From a bacterium (GTDB lineage: Bacteria > Cyanobacteriota > Vampirovibrionia > Gastranaerophilales > Gastranaerophilaceae), in the NCBI GenBank assembly GCA_004558955.1, contig SFZC01000033.1, positions 1-17,138 on the forward strand: 17,138 nt of DNA, given 5' to 3'. Shown piece by piece: positions 8,287 to 15,444 of the stretch; position 1 is the first letter of the stretch, and each line of letters starts with the position of its first letter. The position numbers and the translations under genes were made by a program. The notes below the pieces were generated by a model. It saw only the letters and a list, made by a program, of their open reading frames with translations, was not told the origin of the DNA and did not search any database.

Positions 8287-10050
8287 TTAGCTATCTATTT
8301 TTTGAATTATTTTATCATAAGAAATATCCTGGATTTCCATTCCTTGCTGATATAAATATTTTGCCACTTCGACAAATGCTCTATTTTTTTGTTCATTTTT
8401 CTTATCATCAAGTTCTATGATTTTCTGCAAATAAGCTTCAAAACAATCTTGTATAAAACTTTTTATTTTTTGATTTCCCTCACCTCTTATAATTTTGTCC
8501 GTAAACTTATTCGCTTCCAAAGATAATTTGATACAGACTTCATCCCATTTCATTTGTTCACTACTTTGTTCCCAATAATATAGGTACGCCAAATAAAGTA
8601 AATAATATGTTTTAACGATCCTTTCCATAACTACCTGTATTTGTTCTTCCGAACTAAGTCTCAATTCATCTAACATGAACTCTATTGCCGACTCCATTTG
8701 CTCTACTCGGCTTTCATATTTCATATAAGATAGTAATGATTTGCTACCACCCTCTTCACTTTGTTTTTCATACTTACTTTCCCATAAACAAATAGGATTT
8801 TTCCATACATCTCCATATTGTGCTATTATCGTGGCTATCGCCGAATGAACATAATATTCTACAAATAAATTTCCTCTGTTTTTTTGAATCTTTTCTATTA
8901 TTTTATATTTTGAAATGATAGAATTATTAAAAACTAAACCTGTTAAATAATTACTATTTACTGCACATTCTATTGCTCGTATTCCTGCAGGATACATTTG
9001 TATTGTACCATTTGCAAAATTTGCTCCATATCCACTTGTATAAGACATTGCCATTTGCAAATTTTCAAATAAAAACTGCATAAATTCTGACAATTTATCC
9101 AAAACAAGAAAATCCTCATCACTACACATTACAAGAAAATGTCCTGTCGCGTGAGCCATAACATTTAACACGTTACTTGCATATCCCTGATTCGTTTCAA
9201 ATGAGGTATACACCAATCTTGAGTCAGCTATTTTTGAAATTTGATCATAATATTCAGCTTCTACTTGTGATCCATTGTTTGATACAACAATTTCAATTTC
9301 TGCATCATACTCTAAATTTAAAAGCTGATTTATATTCTCAAGTAAAATTTTTCCTCTATTATAACTTGGAATACCAATTGTCAAAAAAACATTATTTTTT
9401 TCTCTTTTTTTCAATAAGCGCTTTTTATGTAAATCTTCGAAAAAGGTGACATACTTCTGGCTATCTTTAGCTATAATTGAACGAGGTATATAAAATTCTG
9501 AATACTCCTCAAAAAAGAGTTGCATCATTTTTTCATTTTCAAAAATAATTGCATTTTCCAAGAAATATTTCCTTATTTTGGGCAATTTCAAAAAAGAAGC
9601 AAATATTTCCTTGTTTTTATTTAATATGATATATATTGTATTATATTGTTTATTTAACAAAAACGGTATCATCTCACGTATATCACAAGTTTGTGTAATT
9701 AATAAACTTTGAAAAACATGCTGCCGATTATCAATCTGTGCTTCAAAGTTTAAATCAATGTTCCCCACAAATCTTTGCTCTTCTTTATACCATATATAGA
9801 ATTTTTCATCTGAAACCGGAATAAAATCTAATTGTGTATCCTCATACGCAACCTCTATCAGACCGTCTGCCTGTGTCTGATAATTTTTCTTAAATTCCTC
9901 TATATTCGGTTCAACAAAAGCCTGATATAAAAAATCTAAAATTTGTTCTTTTTCATAGCCAAGTTCATATAATTCAATTAAATTTTGTACTGCTTCATCA
10001 TATTTATTCAGCTCAAACAAATTCATCGCATATTCCAATTTATCTTTCAT
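8287..10050 (-). CDS. Family 2 glycosyltransferase with a long N-terminal extension
   Basis: A 587-residue cytoplasmic protein with no signal peptide or membrane segment. A GT-A glycosyltransferase domain occupies about 220-400: VFLTIGIPSYNRG (221-233), EIVVSNNGS (253-261), NQGYASN (287-293) and the metal-binding Asp-rich motif SDEDF (310-314). The first 45 residues look like a short TPR-type helical repeat (NKYDEAVQNLIELYELGYE), followed by about 170 residues I cannot assign. Residues 400-587 are mostly helical and rich in Glu and Lys. It lies between Maf and the sugar-synthesis genes, so it probably extends or starts the flagellin glycan. The aldolase fusion starts 27 bases after its stop. 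The ATG has only a weak ribosome site, TGGGA. Confidence 0.82.
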   Translation of the reverse strand: MKDKLEYAMNLFELNKYDEAVQNLIELYELGYEKEQILDFLYQAFVEPNIEEFKKNYQTQADGLIEVAYEDTQLDFIPVSDEKFYIWYKEEQRFVGNIDLNFEAQIDNRQHVFQSLLITQTCDIREMIPFLLNKQYNTIYIILNKNKEIFASFLKLPKIRKYFLENAIIFENEKMMQLFFEEYSEFYIPRSIIAKDSQKYVTFFEDLHKKRLLKKREKNNVFLTIGIPSYNRGKILLENINQLLNLEYDAEIEIVVSNNGSQVEAEYYDQISKIADSRLVYTSFETNQGYASNVLNVMAHATGHFLVMCSDEDFLVLDKLSEFMQFLFENLQMAMSYTSGYGANFANGTIQMYPAGIRAIECAVNSNYLTGLVFNNSIISKYKIIEKIQKNRGNLFVEYYVHSAIATIIAQYGDVWKNPICLWESKYEKQSEEGGSKSLLSYMKYESRVEQMESAIEFMLDELRLSSEEQIQVVMERIVKTYYLLYLAYLYYWEQSSEQMKWDEVCIKLSLEANKFTDKIIRGEGNQKIKSFIQDCFEAYLQKIIELDDKKNEQKNRAFVEVAKYLYQQGMEIQDISYDKIIQKIDS

Positions 10051-10074
10051 AGTATTTTTCCCATCTTCATATAA

Positions 10075-10380
10075 TTAAACGCTTTTTTCAACTGCCATAC
10101 TCTTTAATATTTTTTGACTGAAACTAAGCTTTGGATATTCGTAAAGACTCTTATGTACCACTGATTCATCAAACATCTTGACAAATAGTCTCTCTCTAAA
10201 TAGACGATTTATAAGTAACCAAACTCCAATTTTCAAAATTTCAGATGAATTTCTTTGAATGCTTCATTCTTTTTCTCCACTAATGATAGTAGTCTTGAAA
10301 TAGAACTCCCTAAAGCACTTCCCCATTTACTTATCTTCATTATACTTTTCCAAACTACCTTACAGCAATTCCAATCCTAC
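10075..10380 (-). pseudogene. Decayed gene remnant between maf and the GT2 gene
   Basis: There is no intact gene in the roughly 380 bases between maf and the GT2 gene, but two open segments overlap in different frames. One starts at ATG 10340 as MKISKWGSALG and stops after LKF at 10233 (35 residues, open upstream to 10378). The other runs from 10263 to a stop at 10075, with NRLFRERLFVKMFDES and YEYPKLSFSQKILK, 62 residues with protein-like composition. Joined by one frameshift near 10240-10265 they would give a continuous protein of about 100 residues. I read this as the 3' remnant of an operon gene, possibly another sugar or glycosyltransferase gene, whose identity I do not recognise. A short functional peptide is possible but unlikely. 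Confidence 0.5.
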
Positions 10381-10433
10381 ACTCTAGTTTCTAAAGTTCT
10401 TTTGTTTAACCCAAACACATGATATCATCATCT

Positions 10434-12284
10434 TTATTTAATAAATATCTCTTCTGTTAAATTTTCTAAAACTGAAGCATATCCATATAGCAAATCCATA
10501 TATTTTTTCCCTTGACGTGCAATCTCCAATCCCTCTTCTTCCAGACTATCGTATCGAAAATACTGAGACGTACGAATAATTTGTTCTGCATCAATCATTG
10601 TTTCTTGTAGTATTTGATAATTTTCATTTTTTTGTATTTCTTTACTATTATTTTTTATACGACGCAAAATTTTCAAATAAGCGTTTTTATCCATATTCTT
10701 GCTATTACATAAATGTTCGAGTTTATTATAGATATATTCACCCTTTTTAGCCAGTTCCTTAATTTGTTGTATTTTTTTAGGTGTTTTTTTCAAATATTCA
10801 TCTATTTTTTTTTGTTCCTCTTTATTAAAGCATGGATCTAGTTTTTCGAAATATTGCTCTATATTCACTTCTTTTGTACATTTTTCATCAATTACTTCTT
10901 GCAATGTCATTATTTCTGTACCTTCAATTTTTGCCCCACCCTCAGTTGCATTTATAAATCTTGTATTAAAATGTAATTTCCATTCTTTAATAAAATCTTC
11001 AAACCACAGACGATAACTATTTAAATTTGTCAAAGTCGGAACAGTTTCTTCGTAATTTCCCGCAACATGCATATAATTTGTTGTATCTTCTTCTTTAATT
11101 TCTTTTTTAAAAGCTCCATCAACATGTGATTTGTTGCCTGTATACGCCAAATCTTGTCCAACAAATACAATTGTATCGAATCCCAAATGGCAGACTAATG
11201 AAAATGCTAACGTAGCAACAGATCCACCAAATGGAATACCTGCGATTTGCTTTTTATTTATTGCAAATATTTTATAGACATATTCATATTGTTCATCTAC
11301 AAAAAATTTCTTTCCTTTATGATAATCAAGAATTTGCTTATTCCCTGTAAGCAATGTTAATAATGGTACGTTTTTTCCATCGTCTGTTTCAACCAAATCA
11401 AGATATTTAATGCCATCTAACATTGCATACATATCTGGTTTTATGCCAGCTTTTGCTAAAGGTTTCAGTGCTGTATCTACCGCAATAATAAACGCTTTAT
11501 TTTTTGCCTTTTTTAATAGTTTTATATTTTTACTTAATGAAGGACCTGCTGAAACCACAATAGCTGGTATATCTGTTGGAAATACCCCATCTAATTGTTT
11601 AGCTGTATATCCCGTTTTTATATATTGCACATTATGATATAAATTATCAGCAACTACTTTATTAAATCTTTTCTGTGTTAATACATTAATCTGATATTGT
11701 TCCGATATTTTAACAATTTTGTTTAGAATTTTTTTGCATTTTTCCGCTTCAAAAACTTCATAATTTGGCAATATGATATGCTTCATTAATGGGATTTTAT
11801 CTCCCTTAATCATTGTATTTAATAATGAATCCACACCATCATCATTTATTCCTTCAACTACCAATGCAATTGTTCTCTTTCTAAACATTTTATTAATATC
11901 AATTATCTGCATTTGTTTATAAAAAACAGAAAATGAAGGTTCGTACAATAAAACATTTACCGTTTCATCTGTTCTAGATAATAATTCTTCTAGATAATAC
12001 AAGTTTCCCATACCAATTATAATAACTGGTGAATATGGTACTATTTTACCTAACATATTAATTTGATTAATAGCATGCGCCCGGCAATCTCTTTTCCCAC
12101 CTAAATATAAAACTCTATTATTTTTTTTTACCTTAAGAATATAATCTCCCACATAATTTATTTCCGCATAAACCTCTATATTTTCTTCCTCTAGAAGTGT
12201 ATCCTTCTTTTGTTCAATTATTTTTCTAATACCTTGAAAACTTTTTTCAAGGACTTCCATATTCTTTTCAAACCAATTTTTCAT
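10434..12284 (-). CDS. maf: Maf-family flagellin glycosyltransferase (DUF115)
   Basis: A 616-residue motility-associated factor, the family that transfers sugars to Ser/Thr of flagellin in the cytoplasm before export. The core domain begins at IPAIVVSAGPSL (239-250), then FIIAVDTALKPL (265-276), GIKPDM (280-285), FGGSVATLAFSL (352-363) and IVFVGQDLAYTGNKSH (372-387), the usual order for the MptE-like centre. An N-terminal domain with IIIGMGNLYYLEEL (88-101) and a helical C-terminal part (about 470-616) complete the three-domain layout. Known Maf enzymes mostly use CMP-nonulosonic acids; none of those pathway genes is visible here, and a CDP-sugar pathway lies in the same operon. GAGGAG precedes the ATG and the gene overlaps its upstream neighbour by 17 bases. 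The next operon member is the decayed remnant. Confidence 0.9.
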   Translation of the reverse strand: MKNWFEKNMEVLEKSFQGIRKIIEQKKDTLLEEENIEVYAEINYVGDYILKVKKNNRVLYLGGKRDCRAHAINQINMLGKIVPYSPVIIIGMGNLYYLEELLSRTDETVNVLLYEPSFSVFYKQMQIIDINKMFRKRTIALVVEGINDDGVDSLLNTMIKGDKIPLMKHIILPNYEVFEAEKCKKILNKIVKISEQYQINVLTQKRFNKVVADNLYHNVQYIKTGYTAKQLDGVFPTDIPAIVVSAGPSLSKNIKLLKKAKNKAFIIAVDTALKPLAKAGIKPDMYAMLDGIKYLDLVETDDGKNVPLLTLLTGNKQILDYHKGKKFFVDEQYEYVYKIFAINKKQIAGIPFGGSVATLAFSLVCHLGFDTIVFVGQDLAYTGNKSHVDGAFKKEIKEEDTTNYMHVAGNYEETVPTLTNLNSYRLWFEDFIKEWKLHFNTRFINATEGGAKIEGTEIMTLQEVIDEKCTKEVNIEQYFEKLDPCFNKEEQKKIDEYLKKTPKKIQQIKELAKKGEYIYNKLEHLCNSKNMDKNAYLKILRRIKNNSKEIQKNENYQILQETMIDAEQIIRTSQYFRYDSLEEEGLEIARQGKKYMDLLYGYASVLENLTEEIFIK

Positions 12285-12612
12285 CTTTAACTTGCTCCTC
12301 TGATTTTGGAAATAATATCATTTTAATGTATTCACTAATTCCCTGTTCCAGAGCATCCATCATTAAAACCCTGTCTTCCTGTTTTAACGCCTCTGTTATA
12401 TCTTTTACTATTTCTATCAAATTTCGGCATAATAAATCATATTCTTTCTTTGAAATTCCAAATTTATTTTTCTCTAAAAACCAATTTATAAAATCATTTA
12501 TTTCCGGAATTAATGACTTTGCCATTTTCATATATTGTGTATTTTGATGATAAGTCACATAATATCCTATATAATTTATTTTTTTATATAATTCTCTTAT
12601 TTTTTGATCCAT
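12268..12612 (-). CDS. Small helical protein overlapping maf
   Basis: A 114-residue protein I do not recognise. It is predicted to be almost entirely alpha-helical and charged, with aromatic residues in the first 30 positions (LYKKINYIGYYVTYH) and an acidic-basic tail (PKSEEQVKDEKLV). No signal peptide or membrane segment is seen. Its length and helical build recall export chaperones such as FliS or FlgN, but I see no diagnostic motif. Its last 17 bases overlap the start of maf, so the two are probably co-translated and may act as partners, for instance in presenting flagellin. The ATG at 12612 has only a weak ribosome site. It is the first gene after the flagellin terminator and heads the glycosylation operon. 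Confidence 0.75.
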   Translation of the reverse strand: MDQKIRELYKKINYIGYYVTYHQNTQYMKMAKSLIPEINDFINWFLEKNKFGISKKEYDLLCRNLIEIVKDITEALKQEDRVLMMDALEQGISEYIKMILFPKSEEQVKDEKLV

Positions 12613-12817
12613 CTATTTTCCATTAACCTTTATCTCGTATGAAAATTTTTTATGTTTTCTATTAATTTCAATTTTATATAGCTATATTCTTTATGAATTT
12701 TGTCTTATTTTATAAATATATTTTCTTTTATATCATTTATATTTTTCCGAGATATAAAAGAATATACAAGTTATTTCAGTAATAATTTCCAATTAATATA
12801 TTGAGCATAATATATAG
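12613..12817 (-). other. AT-rich leader of the glycosylation operon
   Basis: About 200 very AT-rich bases separate the flagellin terminator from the 114-residue gene. I see no CCGATAT-type sigma-28 element and no sigma-A promoter with correct spacing that stands out from the many A/T hexamers. The long operon may start here from a weak promoter or be reached by readthrough past the flagellin terminator. Confidence 0.4.
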
Positions 12818-12844
12818 AAAAAACCAGCATAAGGCTGGTTTTTT
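12818..12844 (-). terminator. Flagellin intrinsic terminator
   Basis: A perfect hairpin with stem CCAGC/GCTGG, extended by six A/T pairs on each side (12818-12828 pairing with 12834-12844), and a five-base loop. On the minus strand it ends in a run of T. It lies 34 bases after the flagellin stop and should strongly limit transcription into the glycosylation operon. Confidence 0.9.
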
Positions 12845-12877
12845 CTATCATTTTCATTTTCGTTATAAATTAAAATT

Positions 12878-14056
12878 TTACTGTAATAATGAAAGGACAC
12901 CCTGTGAAGACTGATTAGCCTGTGCGAGCATAGACTGACCTGCCTGTGCAAGAATATTATTCTTGCTGTAGTTAACCATTTCATCAGCCATATCAGTATC
13001 ACGAATACGAGACTCTGCTGACTGTGTATTTTCAGATACATTATCCAAATTTGCAATTGTATGCTCTAATCTGTTCTGTAATGCACCAAGGGCAGAACGT
13101 TGTGTAGATACACGATTAATAGCTCCCTGAACAGCTTTAAGAGTTGCATTTGCCTTATCATAACTGCTTACATCTGGTCCGCTTAATTTAGCACTTGCGC
13201 CAAATCCACCAACAGTTGTAGTTTCTGTCTTCGCTTTTGAAAGAAGAGTTTCCCAGTTAGCAGATGCTGCTTTACCATATTTTGAAGCAATCTGTGCTTT
13301 TCCAAATGAAACGGCAGAAGCTTTACCGTCCATTCCCTTTGTACTAGCATAATACTTACCATCTGTTGAAACGGCAATCATGTCATCTGTAAATGCTTCC
13401 GCTCCTGTTTTCTTAGCCGCCGACTTAAATAAAGCTTGATTGCTAGCCTTAGTTTTCTCAGTATCATATGTATAATCTGTTCCCATATAGGATATTCCTG
13501 AATATGATTTTGATTTCTGACCATCAAAATATTTAATATCCTTTAATCCTAATGTGTCAGCATCCATTTTACCAATGCTAATATTAATACTCTGACCTGC
13601 ATTTGCTCCTACCTGAAGTTTTTTATCAGCGAAAGAACCATCTAACAGATTTTGTTTATTAAACTGAGTTGTTTCTGAAATTCTATCGAGTTCCTCTGTC
13701 AATGCAGATAATTCCTGATTAATTGCATCACGATCAATTTCCTGATTTGTATCATTTGCACCCTGAACAGAAAGTTCATTCATACGCTGTAAAATAGAAT
13801 GTGATTCATTTAACGCGCCTTCTGCTGTTTGGATAAGAGATACACCATCAGATGCATTATCAGATGCCTTATTTAATCCGCGGATCTGGCTTCTCATTTT
13901 CTCAGAAATCTTTAATCCTGCAGCATCATCACCTGCGCGGTTGATCTTGTAACCAGATGATAACTTTTCTGCTGATTTAGACTGTAAACCTGAAGTAATT
14001 CCTAACTGGCGATTAGCATTCATTGCCTGAAGATTGTGCTGTACTACCATGCCCAT
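12878..14056 (-). CDS. fliC: Flagellin
   Basis: The filament subunit, 392 residues. The N-terminal D0/D1 helices (about 1-140) contain VVQHNLQAMNANRQLG, SSGYKINRAGDDAAGLKISEKMRSQIRGL and QRMNELSVQGANDT. The C-terminal D1/D0 helices (about 305-392) contain INRVSTQRSALGALQNRL and DMADEMVNYSKNNILAQAG. The region 145-305 is variable, rich in Ser, Thr, Lys and Gly, and is where O-glycans would be placed. The TLR5-contact residues known from Salmonella FliC (Arg90, Leu94, Gln97) have equivalents at Arg91, Leu95 and Gln98. ATG at 14056 is chosen because AAGGAGGA lies eight bases upstream; the second Met is too far. A sigma-28 promoter, structured leader and terminator make it a single-gene unit just before its probable glycosylation genes. 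Confidence 0.97.
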   Translation of the reverse strand: MGMVVQHNLQAMNANRQLGITSGLQSKSAEKLSSGYKINRAGDDAAGLKISEKMRSQIRGLNKASDNASDGVSLIQTAEGALNESHSILQRMNELSVQGANDTNQEIDRDAINQELSALTEELDRISETTQFNKQNLLDGSFADKKLQVGANAGQSINISIGKMDADTLGLKDIKYFDGQKSKSYSGISYMGTDYTYDTEKTKASNQALFKSAAKKTGAEAFTDDMIAVSTDGKYYASTKGMDGKASAVSFGKAQIASKYGKAASANWETLLSKAKTETTTVGGFGASAKLSGPDVSSYDKANATLKAVQGAINRVSTQRSALGALQNRLEHTIANLDNVSENTQSAESRIRDTDMADEMVNYSKNNILAQAGQSMLAQANQSSQGVLSLLQ

Positions 14057-14063
14057 AATTGTT

Positions 14064-14071
14064 TCCTCCTT
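14064..14071 (-). promoter_or_regulatory. Flagellin ribosome site with GGA, possible CsrA site 2
   Basis: The minus strand reads AAGGAGGA eight bases before the ATG. It contains two GGA motifs and lies about 20 bases downstream of the GGA in the loop at 14088-14090. In Bacillus subtilis hag, CsrA blocks translation by binding one hairpin-loop site and one site over the ribosome site. The arrangement here is the same. Confidence 0.6.
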
Positions 14072-14079
14072 GAATTAAG

Positions 14080-14099
14080 TTACAGCTTCCATGCTGTAA
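14080..14099 (-). promoter_or_regulatory. Leader hairpin with GGA in the loop, possible CsrA site 1
   Basis: The transcript would fold UUACAGC / GCUGUAA into a perfect seven-pair stem with loop AUGGAA, exposing GGA, the core of CsrA recognition. It sits just upstream of the flagellin ribosome site. No csrA or fliW gene is in the window, so the regulator is inferred from related flagellin systems. Confidence 0.6.
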
Positions 14100-14127
14100 T
14101 TGATTTGATATTTGATTGTAAGATTTT

Positions 14128-14158
14128 CCTCTTTACGGCCGTACGCTCCGGTCAGAGG
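14128..14158 (-). promoter_or_regulatory. Middle leader hairpin of flagellin mRNA
   Basis: CCTCT and AGAGG arms (14154-14158 and 14128-14132) enclose a GC-rich centre with CCG/CGG pairing and a TACGGCCGTA palindrome. The arms and centre add further GGA motifs. Its role, whether mRNA stability or regulator binding, is inferred only from position. Confidence 0.4.
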
Positions 14159-14171
14159 TCTGTCTTGTGGG

Positions 14172-14197
14172 GTAAGCAACGGGGTTTCCTTGCTTAC
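14172..14197 (-). promoter_or_regulatory. 5'-terminal leader hairpin of flagellin mRNA
   Basis: GTAAGCAA pairs perfectly with TTGCTTAC (eight pairs) around a ten-base loop starting with GGA. It lies within a few bases of the predicted transcription start near 14200, where such hairpins commonly protect mRNA from 5'-end decay. The loop GGA could also bind CsrA. Confidence 0.5.
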
Positions 14198-14206
14198 TTA
14201 CTATAT

Positions 14207-14233
14207 ATATCGGACAAGGTCTGAAATACTTTA
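14207..14233 (-). promoter_or_regulatory. Sigma-28 (SigD) promoter of flagellin
   Basis: On the minus strand TAAA (14233-14230), 15 bases, then TCCGATAT (14214-14207). This fits the flagellar sigma factor consensus TAAA-N15-GCCGATAT with a single mismatch at the first base of the -10. The expected start near 14200 gives a leader of about 140 nt. It lies 30 bases after the stop of the upstream nuclease gene. Confidence 0.92.
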
Positions 14234-14262
14234 GTCCCAATTTTAATTTTTTTAACCGATTT

Positions 14263-15138
14263 TTATAGTGCCACCGGAACTTTTCCTTCCAGTATTGCAC
14301 GGATCTCATCCAAATTCTTTCCTGTGATGGATGCAATATTTTCTGGGGTCATTCCGCTGTGGTTCATATTGATAATGATTTTTGCCTCCCCTTCCGATTC
14401 TCCCAGCTTTCTGGCAGCACTCACTTCACGTTCAATGTCATCCTTCATCAATTCTCTCAACGCATCACACATATTCGCATCCCTCCTTATTTCACGATAC
14501 AACTCATCATTTGCCCTAACACTTACCTGTAACACAGCCTCAACATTCTGTCGGTCACGCGGTGTATTCATTTCTTCCACGTTCCTCAGGAATTCTTCTA
14601 TATCTTCTTTTTTCGCATGGTTTGACAAAATCCGCAAACTTCGATGCTCTCCCGGCTCTAATTCCTGTGTCACAATAATCTGCGCTGGAAACGGTAAATG
14701 TTCTGTCACATAATAAATTCCCGGATATTTTTCTTCTATTTTATGTCCATACTTCTGCAATGTCAAAAACATTTTCTCTGATCGGGTTGCTCTGAAAATA
14801 GATACTGTCAGTTCATTGATTGGAACTGCATCTACACGTTCTCCATAACCTTTGTACAGACATGCATATCCAACTGTCTTATAAAAATCATCAATGGTCA
14901 GTGCATCTTCCGGACTCTTATACTCGATCACATTATAGGTTCTCATGATGTGGCCAATTTCATTCTTAATTTGTCCGGTACTCCCTTCTTTTATGATAAG
15001 AAGGTCGATACGGATTGGTTCCTTGCTCAGATTGTATTCCGGCTTTAACTCCAGCCATTCAATGTCTTCATGGAATTCCAGCCCCGCAGCGGCACAGAAT
15101 GCCGGATGCCACTGGAGCTTGTCTGGTGCATTTTTCAA
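14263..15138 (-). CDS. Rpn-like PD-(D/E)XK nuclease/putative transposase family protein
   Basis: A 291-residue protein with an N-terminal PD-(D/E)XK fold: Asp45 in RIDLLII, then IEYKSP with Glu72 and Lys74, and TIDDFYKTVGYACLY (81-95). Its C-terminal tail has a charged helix and a GMTPENIASITGKNLDEI motif (about 265-282) of the sort that ends Rpn-family proteins. The family includes recombination-promoting nucleases, is often present in many copies in gut Clostridia, and some members are linked to phage defence. The start codon is TTG at 15138, with AGGAGGA about eight bases upstream; no ATG nearby has such a site. It has its own promoter at 15261-15289 and no visible terminator before flagellin. 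Nothing ties it to glycosylation; it looks like an inserted passenger. Confidence 0.78.
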   Translation of the reverse strand: MKNAPDKLQWHPAFCAAAGLEFHEDIEWLELKPEYNLSKEPIRIDLLIIKEGSTGQIKNEIGHIMRTYNVIEYKSPEDALTIDDFYKTVGYACLYKGYGERVDAVPINELTVSIFRATRSEKMFLTLQKYGHKIEEKYPGIYYVTEHLPFPAQIIVTQELEPGEHRSLRILSNHAKKEDIEEFLRNVEEMNTPRDRQNVEAVLQVSVRANDELYREIRRDANMCDALRELMKDDIEREVSAARKLGESEGEAKIIINMNHSGMTPENIASITGKNLDEIRAILEGKVPVAL

Positions 15139-15154
15139 ATTGCTTCCTCCTGTT
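15139..15154 (-). promoter_or_regulatory. Ribosome site supporting a TTG start for the nuclease
   Basis: The minus strand reads CAGGAGGAAGCAAT directly before TTG at 15138. The spacing of about eight bases from GGAGG makes TTG the best start although it is a rarer initiation codon. Confidence 0.75.
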
Positions 15155-15260
15155 TGTGTGAATCACGATTCCGCAACATCGCAATTTGTTTTCGTGCACA
15201 AATGCTTAGTTTTCACCTCTTTCCTTTTCGTTTTTCCCTCTGCAATCTTTTCCTGTCTTT

Positions 15261-15289
15261 ATGATAACCTATTTATTTTTCTCCATCAA
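15261..15289 (-). promoter_or_regulatory. Sigma-A-type promoter for the Rpn-like gene
   Basis: TTGATG (15289-15284), 17 bases, then TATCAT (15266-15261) on the minus strand. The -10 matches at five of six positions and the -35 at four. It implies a leader of roughly 115 nt before the TTG start. The rest of 15139-15366 shows no gene on either strand. Confidence 0.5.
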
Positions 15290-15366
15290 GCAGTTTCTTG
15301 TATCCCAAACACCCGAAATAATCTCATCGTTACTGTTCGCATCAGATTGTTAACGGAATCAATTAT

Positions 15367-15415
15367 TAAAAAAAGTGATGATATATTGTTTTTCATATAC
15401 ATCATCACTTCTTTT
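15367..15415 (-). terminator. Intrinsic terminator after rmlC
   Basis: AAGTGATGAT pairs with ATCATCACTT, with further A/T pairs around a two-base bulge. On the minus strand the hairpin is followed by seven T residues. On the plus strand it is also followed by a T-rich tract, so it could work in both directions, but no plus-strand gene needs it. Confidence 0.85.
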
Positions 15416-15444
15416 TACTTTCTTATGTTGTTTTTAGATATTTC

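Noticed and set aside
10233..10340. Resemblance of MKISKWGSALG to the start of MazE/AbrB-type antitoxins
   Set aside because: Only about nine residues are suggestive, there is no toxin gene nearby, and the frame stops after 35 codons without the rest of the fold.
12613..12817. Candidate sigma-A or sigma-28 promoters in the AT-rich gap before the 114-residue gene
   Set aside because: Many A/T hexamers occur by chance; none pairs a good -35 and -10 at the correct spacing, and no CCGATAT-type element is present.
12793..13056. Minus-strand frame of 87 codons overlapping the end of flagellin and its terminator
   Set aside because: It is a shadow of the conserved flagellin C-terminus in another frame and runs through the terminator hairpin.
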